Shown: positions 34,433-45,012, numbered from the stretch's first letter. The stretch: DNA of 64,000 nt from VXYL01 sp965116345 (GCA_965116345.1 OZ220680.1:3782001-3846000); one strand, 5' to 3'. Notes: generated from the sequence alone by a model not told the origin. Program-made: numbers and translations.

Positions 34433-35617
34433 CTACGCTGGGCTAGCCGTGCAGTGAGCCCCCCACTGCTCCATCAGCGAGCGGCGCTTCTCGAGAAGGT
34501 CGCTGCGCGCATACGCCCTCTCGACAGCACTCCCCACGCTGTGGGACAGGCATAACTCCATGACCGCATGGTCGGCATCGGTCTGCTCGCTGGCCCACGT
34601 ACGAAAGGAGCTGCGGAAGCCGTGCACCGTTGTTCTGTCGGCGAGCCCCACGGTGTGCAATACCTTCATGAGAGTCATGTCGCTCAGCGGCTTTTGGGCG
34701 CTCCTAGGCGACGGGAACGCGAGCGGACCCCTGCCGAGCGGTCGTGCGCGTTCTAGCAGGTCCAGCGCCGGTCGGCTCAGGGGCACGACATGTTTGGCGT
34801 TGGCCTTCGTACGCTCGGCCGCAATGCACCATTGCCGTTCGTCGACATCGAACTCCTCCCAAAGCGCGCCTCGCACCTCGCCGCTGCGTGTCGCGGTCAG
34901 CACGAGGAACTCAAGGCCGAGCCTCGCACTGCCGGATGCCCCGCAGGCGCGAATGTCGCGAAGCGCCGCGGGAACGGCCTCGTAGGGTAGCGCCCGATGG
35001 TGTCTTCGGACGCTGGACATGACGGGGAGGGCACCGTTGATTGCCTCGCCGGCGACGTTCTGATCCACGTGGCCGTGCGCCTGGCACCACTGCAGCGTCG
35101 CCCGGATGCGCTGGCGGAGCTTCCGCGCCACCTCGGGATGGGTCGTCCAGACAGGCTTCAAGATGCGGAGCACATCCTCCCGCCCGATGCGATCAACGCG
35201 CATGTCGCCGATGACTGGGAACGCCCGCTTCTCCACGCCTTGCATCCAGTTCTTCGCGGTCTTGCCGTCGCGCCAGCGCGGGAGATTGGCTTGGAACGTC
35301 GCTTCGGCGGCCTTGCGGAAGGTGGGTATCCGCGTCCGCCGCTTCTCCGCCAGCGGGTTGCGGCCATTGGCGATCGCCAGTCGATTCTCGATGGCGCGTT
35401 CGCGCGCGTGCGCGAGCGAGATCAGTGGATACGACCCGAGACCGATGTCATGTCGGCGTCCATCGATCACGATCCGTTGAATCCACGACTTCGTTCCGGT
35501 CGGCGTGACGTTGAGATAGAGCGTGTCACCATCGCCATATCGACCAGGAACCAGAGCCCTTCGGACCGCCGCAGCCGTGAGTTTTGCCACGTCATACCCA
35601 CATTCATACCCACACAA
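34433..35617 (-). CDS. Island integrase (tyrosine recombinase with DUF4102 arm-binding domain)
   Basis: The protein has 394 residues; the start is ATG 35617, or GTG 35590 where homology begins (AKLTAAAVRRAL). The N-terminal DUF4102 domain has DTLYLNVTPTGTKSWIQRIVIDGRRHDIGLGSYPLISLAHARE. The catalytic domain has TATRSGEVRGALW (Arg), HGFRSSFRTW (His, Arg) and LSHSVGSAVERAYARSD (His and nucleophilic Tyr). This P4/CP4-57-like class targets tRNA 3' ends. It sits 123 bases from the tRNA-Leu whose 3' end is duplicated at 17585, so it is the enzyme that placed the island. Confidence 0.92.
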   Translation of the reverse strand: MCGYECGYDVAKLTAAAVRRALVPGRYGDGDTLYLNVTPTGTKSWIQRIVIDGRRHDIGLGSYPLISLAHARERAIENRLAIANGRNPLAEKRRTRIPTFRKAAEATFQANLPRWRDGKTAKNWMQGVEKRAFPVIGDMRVDRIGREDVLRILKPVWTTHPEVARKLRQRIRATLQWCQAHGHVDQNVAGEAINGALPVMSSVRRHHRALPYEAVPAALRDIRACGASGSARLGLEFLVLTATRSGEVRGALWEEFDVDERQWCIAAERTKANAKHVVPLSRPALDLLERARPLGRGPLAFPSPRSAQKPLSDMTLMKVLHTVGLADRTTVHGFRSSFRTWASEQTDADHAVMELCLSHSVGSAVERAYARSDLLEKRRSLMEQWGAHCTASPA

Positions 35618-35739
35618 TGCGTGAGATTCTGCGCGAAGCGGCGACGCCTGTCAAGACGATCCGTTTAGTATTTTGATAAATAAAACAACGATTTATAGTA
35701 CGTTCTGCGGCGATAAGAGGAGGCTTGAATCAGTGAGTC

Positions 35740-35760
35740 TGGTGCCTGGGGAGAGACTCG
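35740..35760 (+). repeat. attR: 21-bp tRNA-Leu 3' end at the integrase side
   Basis: It is identical to 17585-17605 and lies wholly within the tRNA-Leu gene (acceptor strand, part of the T-arm and the encoded CCA). Integration therefore keeps the tRNA whole. Confidence 0.85.
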
Positions 35761-35826
35761 AACTCTCACATGGTTTCCCATACCAGATTTTGAGTCTGGC
35801 GCGTCTACCGGTTTCGCCACCCAGGC
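35740..35826 (-). tRNA. tRNA-Leu(CAA)
   Basis: The gene has 87 bases including an encoded CCA. The acceptor stem GCCTGGG pairs with CCCAGGC. The anticodon stem CCAGA/TCTGG encloses loop CTCAAAA, with anticodon CAA. The long variable arm (around TATGGGAAACCATG) is typical of tRNA-Leu. The T-arm has GAGAGTTCGAGTCTCTC. Its 3' end served as the integration site of the 18-kb island to the left. Confidence 0.95.
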
Positions 35827-35929
35827 AGGCGGGAGGTGGATTGTCCGACAAACGGCAACCGAGTCAAGCTTGCAACGTGGGTTGGTTCGCCCAACACTGC
35901 CCCTTCCGCGCGATTCAGGAACAGTGACC

Positions 35930-36718
35930 ATGCGCTCGGCGCTCTCAACGGCCTTGCTCGGACTCGCCGTTGCCGGCTGCTTTTCGGGGGAGGGCTCGGG
36001 CAATGTGGTCCTCGAGCCGTTCCCGGTCGAGCCCTTCAGCGAGGTCGTGCTGAACGGCGAAGGGGTCGCCATCATCACGTCGGGGGACCATGGGGTCACT
36101 GTGTCAGTCGAGGACGACGTGCTGCCGTCGGTTCAAGCCGAGACGCGTGGTGCAACCCTGGTTCTCGGTCGCGAGGTCGACTGGATCGATGGCGTGCGAC
36201 CGACCGTGCCCATCGAATACCGGGTGACGCTGCCTGATCTCGAGTCGGTCCAGGTCGCGGGCAGCGGCCGGGCGGCGATCCGCGGTATGCGTGCGCACCA
36301 GGGCCTGTCCGTCGCGGTAACGGGGTCCGGCTCGGTTGACGCCGTGGACGTTGCGGGCGGCGATGTGGCGGTGGAGGTGAGCGGTGCCGGGGCGGTGACG
36401 CTCACCGGTATCGTGGCCGAGGAGTTCTTTGTCGACATCAGCGGCTCGGGGCGGGTGACCGCGGCAGGCTCGGCGGAGTCGATCATCGTGGAACTCGGTG
36501 GCTCGGGGCTGTACCGGGGCATCGAGTTGCGCGGTCTCCGGGCCGACGTCGAGGTGGGCGGCGTCGGACAGGCTTTCGTGTGGGCGGACGAGCAGCTCGA
36601 GGTCGACGTGAGTGGCCTCGGCAAGGTGACCTACCGGGGGGATCCGGCCATGGACGATCGCGTGGTCGGCGACGACCGTGTGGTTCCCCTGGGTGCACAA
36701 CGGAGTCGCCGGGAGTGA
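35930..36718 (+). CDS. DUF2807 (head GIN domain) lipoprotein
   Basis: The protein has 262 residues. The signal peptide ends in the lipobox LAVAGC, so it is predicted to be a lipoprotein. The rest is a repetitive right-handed beta-solenoid: VQVAGSGRAAI, VAVTGSGSVDAV, VEVSGAGAVTL, VDISGSGRVTA, VELGGSGLYRG, VEVGGVGQAFV, VDVSGLGKVTY. The repeated xVxxSGSGxV is the DUF2807 (putative adhesin) signature. Its stop overlaps the GTG start of queA (GTGA). The function of the family is unclear. Confidence 0.85.
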   Translation: MRSALSTALLGLAVAGCFSGEGSGNVVLEPFPVEPFSEVVLNGEGVAIITSGDHGVTVSVEDDVLPSVQAETRGATLVLGREVDWIDGVRPTVPIEYRVTLPDLESVQVAGSGRAAIRGMRAHQGLSVAVTGSGSVDAVDVAGGDVAVEVSGAGAVTLTGIVAEEFFVDISGSGRVTAAGSAESIIVELGGSGLYRGIELRGLRADVEVGGVGQAFVWADEQLEVDVSGLGKVTYRGDPAMDDRVVGDDRVVPLGAQRSRRE

Positions 36719-37734
36719 CTAGCCAGGCTGGCCGTCGATCGGACTATCGCTTCGACCTGCCGCCATCGCTGATCGCCCAGACCCCGCTGGCCCAGCGTTC
36801 CGCGAGTCGGCTCCTGGTGCTCCAGGGTGATTCGATCGGTCATTGCCGCTTCGAAGCGCTGGTCGACCTGCTCGGTGCCGAGGATGTCCTCGTGGTCAAC
36901 GACAGCCGTGTCATCAAGGCGCGGCTGGTGGCGCGCAAGGACTCCGGTGGTCAAGCCGAGATTCTCGTCGAGCGCGTCCAATTGGAGAGTGGAGCCGATA
37001 GCCGGGCGCTGTGCCAGGTTCGGGTCAGCAAGGCCTGAAGCCCGGGCGCTTCCTTCAACTCGGCGAACACCGGATCGATGTCGTTGATCGCGTCGACGAG
37101 TTCTACCTACTGGACTTCAACACCCCGGTCGTCGATTTCCTCGATGACCACGGTCAAGTTCCGCTGCCTCCCTATATGGATCGAGATGCCGAGGCGGAAG
37201 ACGAGAAGCGCTACCAGACGGTCTACGCGCGCGTGCCGGGGGCGGTGGCGGCACCCACCGCCGGGTTGCATTTCGACGAGGATCTGCTCGCACGGCTCCG
37301 CAGCAAAGGCGTGGCGGTCGTGCCGCTCACCCTGCATGTGGGCGCAGGCACGTTCCAGCCGGTGCGCCAGGAAGACCTGAGCCGGCATCGGATGCACGAG
37401 GAACGTTACGCGATTCCCGCCGCCAGCCGGCAGAGGATCGACGCCTGCCGGGGCCGCGTGGTCGCCGTTGGCACGACCGTAGTGCGCGCGCTGGAAGCCG
37501 CGGCGGAGACGGGTTCGGACTGCGGCGAGACGCGGCTGTTCATCACGCCGGGTTATGCCTTCCGCGCGGTGGATGCGCTGGTCACCAACTTCCACCTGTC
37601 CGAGTCCACGCTGTTGATGCTGGTCTCCGCCTTCGCGGGCGTGGAACGGGTACGCCGGGCGTACCGCGAGGCCGTTGATCGTCGCTACCGCTTCTTCAGC
37701 TACGGCGATGCCATGTTCTGCGAGCGGGCCGTCG

Positions 37735-37742
<8 letters not shown>
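36715..37742 (+). pseudogene. queA: S-adenosylmethionine:tRNA ribosyltransferase-isomerase, with a one-base frameshift
   Basis: QueA makes epoxyqueuosine in tRNA from the preQ1 nucleotide and SAM. The 5' part (GTG 36715) has YRFDLPPSLIAQTPLAQRSASRLLVL and VLVVNDSRVIKARL and stops at 37038 after VRVSKA. The 3' part continues in the next frame as GLKPGRFLQLGEHRIDVV, APTAGLHFDEDLLARL, LHVGAGTFQPV, VGTTVVRALE and FHLSESTLLMLVSAFAG. Adding one G to the GG at about 37031-37033 restores VRVSKGLKPG and a normal length of about 342 residues. Both halves are well conserved, so this is recent loss or an assembly error. tgt follows with an 8-base overlap. Confidence 0.9.
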
Positions 37743-38861
<1,119 letters not shown>

Positions 38862-38865
<4 letters not shown>

Positions 38866-39194
38866 CCGACTTGCCTGAATTTGCCCATGCAGCCGCAGCC
38901 GGCGGCGGCAGTCCTTGGACGATGTTCCTCCTCCTCGGGGGCATGTTCGTGCTCATGTATTTCCTCATGATTCGCCCCCAGAGCAAGCGCCGCAAGGAGC
39001 ACCAGGCGCTGGTCACGAGCCTCTCCAAGGGCGACGAGGTGGTGACCGTCGGCGGCATCACGGGCCAGGTCACCAAGGTCGAGGAAGGCTTCGTCAAGGT
39101 GCGCGTCGCCAACAACGTCGAACTCAGGGTGCAGAAGAGTTCCGTCGGCGCGTCGCTGCCGAAGGGGACGATCAAGTCTCTCGAGGACGCGTAG
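38862..39194 (+). CDS. yajC: Preprotein translocase auxiliary subunit YajC
   Basis: This 110-residue inner-membrane protein has a single transmembrane helix (TMFLLLGGMFVLMYFLM) followed by the hallmark IRPQSKRRKEHQ and the cytoplasmic domain GDEVVTVGGITGQVTKV. It works with SecDF, encoded next. Confidence 0.95.
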
Positions 39195-39263
39195 GGTTCC
39201 TTGAGAGGCGCTTGTGTTTGCACGCGGGTTCCATTTCGCACCACGGTTCGGAATGCTCCTTGA

Positions 39264-39285
39264 CGTCTCGTGTACACGCGAGACG
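39264..39285 (+). promoter_or_regulatory. Hairpin in the yajC-secD spacer
   Basis: The stem CGTCTCG / CGAGACG (7 bp) has an 8-base loop TGTACACG. It lies 25 bases upstream of the secD start in an otherwise short spacer. It may be an attenuator, a processing site or an operator. There is no U-tract. Confidence 0.35.
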
Positions 39286-39310
39286 CGCTAAGCCTACCTA
39301 ACGCAGTCAC

Positions 39311-41251
39311 GTGCCCAGAAACCCCAGGGACCCCAGCGGTCTGAGCCCGTTGGGGTTGCCGCGACGCCCCGCCCGTGCGAGTGCACCCCAAGGTCGGATA
39401 GCCCTGTGGCGGTACCTGGTGTTCGCCGCCGTCATCGCCCTCGGCACCCTGTACGCGGCGCCGAACCTGTTTCCACCGGACTTCGCCCTGCAGATCACGG
39501 CGGACAACAGCGGCCGCCCCGTCAACCAGGGGTTGCTCGACGACCTGACGATTCTCGTCGAGAACGCCGGCATCGAGGTGGTCGGCAGCGAACTGCTCGC
39601 CGACGGCGGTTTGATCCGGGTGGCCGACGCCGACGACCAGCTGCGCGCCAGTGCGCTGTTGCAGGAGCGCCTTAACCCGCCGGGGGACGAGCGCCAGTAC
39701 GTCGTCGCCTTCAACCTCGCCTCGTCGACGCCCGATTGGTTGAGCGGCATCGGCGCGCAGCCGATGACACTCGGTCTCGACCTAAGGGGCGGCGCCCACT
39801 TCCTGCTCCAGGTGGACATGGTGGAGGCGCTTTCCAAGCGTCTCGCCGACGAGGCCGATAAGATCAAGGACATGCTGCGCGAGGAGCGCATCCGCTACCG
39901 CAGCACCGACATCGTCATCGAAGGCCAGACCATGCGTTTCGCCTTCGCGACACCGCAATTGCGGGACCAGGCCGTGGCGGTGATCGACGACGAGTTCCGC
40001 GAGCCCGACTACGTCTTGGAGTCGATCGACGTCGGCAACCGGGCGGGTTTCCTGATCACGGTGCAGGACGACAAGATCCGCGAGATCGAGAGCAACGCGG
40101 TCGAGCAGAACCTGACGGGCCTGCGCAATCGCATCAACCAGCTCGGCGTTGCCGAACCCCTCGTTCAGCGGCTCGGCGGCAACCGCATCGTCATCGACCT
40201 GCCGGGGGTTCAGGACAGCGCCGATGCGAAACGCAAGATCAACAAGTTCGCGAACCTCGAGTTTCGCCTCGAGGCGCAGGCCAACGACCGGCCCTCCGAG
40301 ATCGACCGGTGGCCCTACGGCGGCGGGGTCGTGGAGTTGAACAAGCGGGTCATCCTCACCGGCGACCATGTCATCCACGCAGCCCAGGGCAGGGACTACG
40401 AAACCGGCCAGCCCCAGGTCGACATCAAGCTCGACAGTCGCGGCGGCGAGATGTTCCACGAGGCCACCGCACCCAACATCGGGCGCCGCATGGCGGTGAT
40501 CTTCATCGAGCACAAGCCCATCGTCACCACCGAGATCGTTGACGGCGAACGCGTGGAGAGTCACAGCAGCCGTCCGGAGAAGCGTGTCATCACCGTGCCC
40601 ACCATCCAGGCCGCGCTGGGCTACAACTTCCGCATCACGGGCGTGACCGTGCGCGAGGCCCAGGACCTGGCCTTCCTGTTGCGCGCGGGGGCGTTGGCGG
40701 CGCCCATGTACATCGTCGAGGAACGCACCGTGGGCGCGTCGCTCGGCGAAGAGAACATCGAGCGCGGCATGATCGCCGTGGTCACCGGCTTCGTCCTTGT
40801 GCTGATCTTCATGGCCGTCTACTACAAGGTGTTCGGCCTCATCGCCAATGTCGCGCTGACCTTGAACCTGGTCATCCTGGTGGCGGTGATGTCGCTCCTG
40901 CAGGCGACCCTGACGCTGCCGGGCATCGCCGGGATCGTGCTCACCGTGGGCATGGCGGTGGACGCCAACGTGCTGATCTTCTCCCGCATCCGCGAGGAGT
41001 TGAAGACCTCGCCACCGTCGGTGGCGATCCAGGCGGGCTACGACCGCGCGTTCCTCACCATTCTGGACGCCAACCTGACGACGCTGTTCGTGGCACTGAT
41101 CCTGCTCACCATCGGCAGCGGGCCCATCGCCGGGTTCGCCGTGACGCTGTCCATCGGCATCATCACCTCGATGTTCACCGCGATCTTCGGTTCCCGCCTC
41201 CTGGTGAACCTCATCTATGGACGGCCCCGGGTGGAGAAGGTCCTCATCTGA
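39311..41251 (+). CDS. secD: Protein translocase subunit SecD
   Basis: This 646-residue protein is predicted to start at a GTG; the first ~30 residues (Pro/Arg-rich) are atypical, so the start may be later. The first transmembrane helix is YLVFAAVIALGTLYAAPNLF. The large periplasmic P1 domain contains LGLDLRGGAHFLLQVD and GVAEPLVQRLGGNRIVIDLPG. Five further helices at the C-terminus carry AGIVLTVGMAVDANVLIFSRIREEL, the proton-path signature. SecDF uses the proton gradient to pull translocated proteins into the periplasm. It shares its last base with the secF ATG. Confidence 0.95.
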   Translation: MPRNPRDPSGLSPLGLPRRPARASAPQGRIALWRYLVFAAVIALGTLYAAPNLFPPDFALQITADNSGRPVNQGLLDDLTILVENAGIEVVGSELLADGGLIRVADADDQLRASALLQERLNPPGDERQYVVAFNLASSTPDWLSGIGAQPMTLGLDLRGGAHFLLQVDMVEALSKRLADEADKIKDMLREERIRYRSTDIVIEGQTMRFAFATPQLRDQAVAVIDDEFREPDYVLESIDVGNRAGFLITVQDDKIREIESNAVEQNLTGLRNRINQLGVAEPLVQRLGGNRIVIDLPGVQDSADAKRKINKFANLEFRLEAQANDRPSEIDRWPYGGGVVELNKRVILTGDHVIHAAQGRDYETGQPQVDIKLDSRGGEMFHEATAPNIGRRMAVIFIEHKPIVTTEIVDGERVESHSSRPEKRVITVPTIQAALGYNFRITGVTVREAQDLAFLLRAGALAAPMYIVEERTVGASLGEENIERGMIAVVTGFVLVLIFMAVYYKVFGLIANVALTLNLVILVAVMSLLQATLTLPGIAGIVLTVGMAVDANVLIFSRIREELKTSPPSVAIQAGYDRAFLTILDANLTTLFVALILLTIGSGPIAGFAVTLSIGIITSMFTAIFGSRLLVNLIYGRPRVEKVLI

Positions 41252-42162
41252 TGACCAGTTTTGACTTCATGGGCAAGCGCCGGATTGCCGGGGTGGTGTC
41301 GATCGCGTTGGTACTCGTGTCCATCGCTTCGGTGATATTCCTCGGCGTCAACCGCGGACTCGATTTCACCGGCGGTGTCCGCGTGGAGATCGGCTTCGGC
41401 GCGCCGGTGACCGCGGAGGATGTGAGGACGGTTCTCAACGACGCGGGGCTCGCCGAAGGCGTGGTCCAGAACTTCGGCTCGGAGACGGACATCCTGGTAC
41501 GCATGCCGCCGGTGCCGGGCGTCAATCAATCGGAAGTGGGCGACCGCATTCTCGCCGCCGTGCGGTCAGGGTTCGACGACGTGGCGCTGCGCAACCTGGA
41601 GTTCGTCGGTCCCGCGGTCGGCGAGGAGTTGACGGAGCAGGGCGGACTGGCGCTGCTTGTCGCCCTGGGCGTCGTCATGCTCTACATCATGTGGCGCTTC
41701 ACCGGCAAGTTCGCCATCGGTGCGGTGACCGCCCTAGTCCACGACGTGGTCATCACCGTGGGGGCGTTCTCGGTCTTCCAGTGGACCTTCAACCTAGCCG
41801 AACTCGCGGCCCTGCTGGCGGTGATCGGCTATTCGCTCAACGACACCATCGTGGTGTCCGACCGCATCCGCGAGAACTTCCGCGGCATCCGCCGCGGCAC
41901 GCCGCACGAGATCATCAACCAGTCCCTGAACCAGACCCTGGGGCGGACGTTGGTGACGTCGTTGACCACCCTGCTGGTGCTTGTCGTGCTGCTGGTCGTC
42001 GCCGGCGAGCAGATCGCGGGATTCGCCACCGCGCTGACCATCGGCGTGGTTGTCGGTACCTACTCGTCGATCTACGTCGCCGCCAACGTGTTGTTGACCA
42101 TGGGCATCACCAAGCAGGATCTCGCGCTCCCCGAGAAGGAGGGCGTCGAAGACACGCCCTGA
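41251..42162 (+). CDS. secF: Protein translocase subunit SecF
   Basis: The protein has 303 residues. The motif NRGLDFTGGVRVEIGFG follows the first helix; VGEELTEQGGLALLVALGVVMLYIMWRF and VIGYSLNDTIVVSDRIRENFR are the SecF signatures in the membrane part. It starts at the secD stop, and the two form a single RND-type complex. The family's usual end is present. Confidence 0.95.
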   Translation: MTSFDFMGKRRIAGVVSIALVLVSIASVIFLGVNRGLDFTGGVRVEIGFGAPVTAEDVRTVLNDAGLAEGVVQNFGSETDILVRMPPVPGVNQSEVGDRILAAVRSGFDDVALRNLEFVGPAVGEELTEQGGLALLVALGVVMLYIMWRFTGKFAIGAVTALVHDVVITVGAFSVFQWTFNLAELAALLAVIGYSLNDTIVVSDRIRENFRGIRRGTPHEIINQSLNQTLGRTLVTSLTTLLVLVVLLVVAGEQIAGFATALTIGVVVGTYSSIYVAANVLLTMGITKQDLALPEKEGVEDTP

Positions 42163-42198
42163 CGGTTCGACCGAACGGTCAACCGCATGGAACAGCTT

Positions 42199-44073
42199 TC
42201 ATCGGGCGGCCGCCGGATCGTTGCCGACACCGGGGATCATCAGGCCACGCGCGGCCGGACCGATGGGGGGTGTGCCCGATCCTTCCGTCAACACGAACCG
42301 ATCCGCCGCGGCCATCACGGTCTCGGGACAGGTCTCGTCGGCGCGGTAGCCGAGTGCGGCCTTCAAGCGCGCCTCGTTGGGGTCGCCGAACGGGTGATCG
42401 AAGTCGTCGGCCACGGCGCAGCCCGACACCTGGGCGCCGCCGGAGGGGTTGCTCGTCGGCGCGAAGCCGTCGGCGTAGTCGCCGAAGCCCTTGGCATTGA
42501 CGCCCTGGAACTGGACCGTGAAGTAGGTGGTTCCGCAGTTGTCGGCGGGATAGAAACCGTACGGCTTGCCGCAGGTGGTGTCGCCGATCAGGATCACGTC
42601 GACGTCGATGCCGCGCAGTCCGTTGATGATCGATTCGCTGGCCGAACACGTCCACGGACCGGAGAGGATGAAGACCCGGTCGAGGTTCAGACCGGGAAGG
42701 GCTTGGCCGGGCGACAGGGACAGGCCCACGGTCGTCGTCTGGAACAGCGTGGGCCGCAGCACCTGGCCGGTGACCGGGTCGGTCGAGGTGTGCTTGTCGT
42801 TGAACCTCAGTTCGCTGAACACCCGGCCCTGGGCCGCGGAGGGACCGGCGATCATGTAGGCCAACTGACTGGCGATGATCAGGTAGCCGCCGCCGTTGTA
42901 GCGCAGGTCGACAACCAAGTCTTCGACATCCGCCTCCTCGAGTTCCCGGACCGCGTCCACCAGCTGCCGCTCGGCCGTGGCGATGTGGCTGTTGAACAGC
43001 AGGTAGCCGACCGACCCGGTATCCGTTTCGATCGTGCGCACGTGCTGGACCGGACTGGATGTGATCGTCGCCGATGTCATCGACACCGTGCGGACCTCGT
43101 CGCTACCCGGGTCCTGTACCTGGAATCGGTGGGTCTCGCCGGTCCGTCTGGGAAACAGCCCGGCGTTTAGCGCCCCGGCGGCGCCGTCGGTCACGGATAC
43201 CCCGTCGACGCTGAGAATGTGGGTCCCGCGCAGGAGGTCCACCCCCGCACGGGTGGCCGGTGTCCCGGGTTCTGTGTAGGCCACGCGGACGTCGCGCGGT
43301 GGACGGCCCGCCAGGACGGCGAACCTCGCGCCGTAGCCGGCGGATTCGCCCAACCGTGAACGGGCGACATAGGACGCGGTGTCCTCGGTGAAGTGGAACT
43401 GATCCTTGGCTGCGCCGGAAGGCGTCAGGGCCTCGGTCTTCATGTGTTGGAAGTACGTCGGCGTGTCGCAGCAGTCGGGGTCCCGATCCTCGATCTCGTC
43501 GTACCACAGATAGGTGTCGTTGCTCCAGGATCTGAGCCAGTTGTTCTCGTCCAGCGTCGTGCCTTGGCGGTCGGGGAACGCGTCGCCTACTTCGTCGACG
43601 CCCGAGCGGGGCACAGCGCAGAAGTCCTTGAACTCCGCGTCGTCCGAGAACACGCCCCGGACCCAACCGGACTCCGTCTGTACCGTCACCGCGAAGGTCA
43701 CCGCCGCGGACGTGGCGTTGGCGCCGCTGCTCGAGTCGGTCGCCGTCACCGTCACCGTGGCCGTTCCCGACGCTTGTGCCGACAGGGTGAGGGCGAGGCC
43801 GTCCACGGACACCGAGACGGCGCCGTCGTCGCTCGTCGCGTCGATCGTGTGGGTGTCGGACGCGTCGCGGTCCGTCACGGTTACACGGACCTCGAGGGTG
43901 TCCCCGACGGTCATGGCGGCCGGGTCCGCGATGGTGGCGACAGCAGGTCGGGCATTGACGGCCGGAGGTGGCGCGGGCGGCGGTTCGCCACCGCCACCGC
44001 CACCGCCACCGCAGCCGGCCAACCAAGCCAATGATCCGGCAAGGACCGCAATGCGTCGCGGGTATCGGATCAT
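42199..44073 (-). CDS. S41-family serine peptidase lipoprotein
   Basis: The protein has 624 residues from ATG 44073. The lipobox LAWLAGC is followed by a glycine run and a proline-rich linker. Residues about 40-140 form an Ig/cadherin-like domain (TVGDTLEVRVTVTDRDASDTHTID). A PDZ-like domain with GTHILSVDGVSVTDG follows. The C-terminal tail-specific-protease core has GSVGYLLFNSH, VDLRYNGGGYL and the catalytic segment GPWTCSASESIINGL. Several Cys pairs suggest disulfides. It is predicted to be an outer-membrane or periplasmic processing protease; the substrate is unknown. It converges on secF. Confidence 0.85.
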   Translation of the reverse strand: MIRYPRRIAVLAGSLAWLAGCGGGGGGGGEPPPAPPPAVNARPAVATIADPAAMTVGDTLEVRVTVTDRDASDTHTIDATSDDGAVSVSVDGLALTLSAQASGTATVTVTATDSSSGANATSAAVTFAVTVQTESGWVRGVFSDDAEFKDFCAVPRSGVDEVGDAFPDRQGTTLDENNWLRSWSNDTYLWYDEIEDRDPDCCDTPTYFQHMKTEALTPSGAAKDQFHFTEDTASYVARSRLGESAGYGARFAVLAGRPPRDVRVAYTEPGTPATRAGVDLLRGTHILSVDGVSVTDGAAGALNAGLFPRRTGETHRFQVQDPGSDEVRTVSMTSATITSSPVQHVRTIETDTGSVGYLLFNSHIATAERQLVDAVRELEEADVEDLVVDLRYNGGGYLIIASQLAYMIAGPSAAQGRVFSELRFNDKHTSTDPVTGQVLRPTLFQTTTVGLSLSPGQALPGLNLDRVFILSGPWTCSASESIINGLRGIDVDVILIGDTTCGKPYGFYPADNCGTTYFTVQFQGVNAKGFGDYADGFAPTSNPSGGAQVSGCAVADDFDHPFGDPNEARLKAALGYRADETCPETVMAAADRFVLTEGSGTPPIGPAARGLMIPGVGNDPAAAR

Positions 44074-44139
44074 CTCACGCGGTAGGTAGGCCAATTCGGA
44101 TGGGAGACTACTTCAATGCGCGGTGACCGTGCACCGCGT

Positions 44140-45012
44140 TCATCCCTTGGCCAGGGCCGCGTTGCCATTCGCCTCCGAAGTGGCGCGAATCACACGCAGC
44201 ATGGCGCGGAACAGTCTCGGATTGGCGGCGACGACATTGCCGGTCGCCAGGAAGCGGTCGCCGCCGGCGGCGTCGCCGACGAAACCACCGGCTTCGCGGA
44301 CGATGACCGCACCGGCCGCGGTGTCCCAGGACTTGAGGCCGAGTTCGAAGAAACCGTCGACCCGTCCGGCAGCCAGGTAGGCCAGGTCGAGAGCGGCGGA
44401 GCCTTGGCGGCGCAGTGTCCGGCAGCGGGACATGAAGACCTTGAGAACGTCGGTGTAGGTGTCGATGTGAGCTGCCGCACTGGCGAACGGCAGCCCGCCG
44501 GCGATGATCGAGTCGTCGATCCGGTCGCGCATGGCGACGCGGATGCGGCGGCCGTTCAAGCGGGCGCCGGTGCCCCGGGTGGCGGTGAACTCCTCGTTGC
44601 GCACGTGATCCACCACCACGCCGTGGAGCAGGGTCGCTCCCCGGGTGACGGCGATGGAGGTGCAGAAGTGCGGTATGCCGTGGACGAAGTTGGTGGTTCC
44701 GTCCAGGGGGTCGACGATCCACGAGATCCGTGGTGCCGATACGTCGCCGAGGGGACCGAGTTCGGCCTTGGATTCCGGTGGGGCCTCGCCGGGGGCTCGG
44801 CTGCCGCGTTCCTCGCCGACGATGTCGTGGTCGGGGTAGGCCTTCTGGATCGTGTCGACGATGATGTCCTCGGCCTCGAGGTCCACCTCGGTCACCAGGT
44901 CGTTGCGACCCTTCTCCTGGATTTGCAGGGTGTCGACACGATCCATGGAGCGAAGGATCATCTGGCCGGCCCGGCGCGCGGCCCGCAGCGCGATGTTCAC
45001 CATGGGGTCCAT
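44140..45012 (-). CDS. suhB: Inositol-1-monophosphatase SuhB
   Basis: The protein has 290 residues. The Li-sensitive phosphatase motifs are GEERGS, WIVDPLDGTTNFVHG (metal Asp residues) and WDTAAGAVIVREAGG. In Gammaproteobacteria SuhB also binds RNA polymerase and helps rRNA antitermination. It is divergent from trmJ, as in E. coli. The segment between GEERGS and the IVDPLDGTT motif is extended by about 15 residues. Confidence 0.93.
   Translation of the reverse strand: MDPMVNIALRAARRAGQMILRSMDRVDTLQIQEKGRNDLVTEVDLEAEDIIVDTIQKAYPDHDIVGEERGSRAPGEAPPESKAELGPLGDVSAPRISWIVDPLDGTTNFVHGIPHFCTSIAVTRGATLLHGVVVDHVRNEEFTATRGTGARLNGRRIRVAMRDRIDDSIIAGGLPFASAAAHIDTYTDVLKVFMSRCRTLRRQGSAALDLAYLAAGRVDGFFELGLKSWDTAAGAVIVREAGGFVGDAAGGDRFLATGNVVAANPRLFRAMLRVIRATSEANGNAALAKG

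Larger units (their letters stand above)
17585..35760. mobile_element. 18-kb genomic island integrated in the 3' end of tRNA-Leu(CAA)
   Basis: The last 21 bases of the tRNA-Leu gene (35740-35760) recur exactly, in the same orientation, at 17585-17605, where there is no tRNA. The intact tRNA and the integrase gene both lie at the right end, as expected for insertion at a tRNA 3' end that reconstitutes the gene. Cargo includes a GIY-YIG/YaaA-like cluster, a toxin-antitoxin pair, a GC-rich module with its own recombinase, and a seven-gene helicase/nuclease/methylase block. Third-position GC differs visibly between cargo blocks, so the island looks assembled from several sources. No conjugation or capsid genes are visible, so it is a mobilisable or satellite-like element at most. 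Confidence 0.85.
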
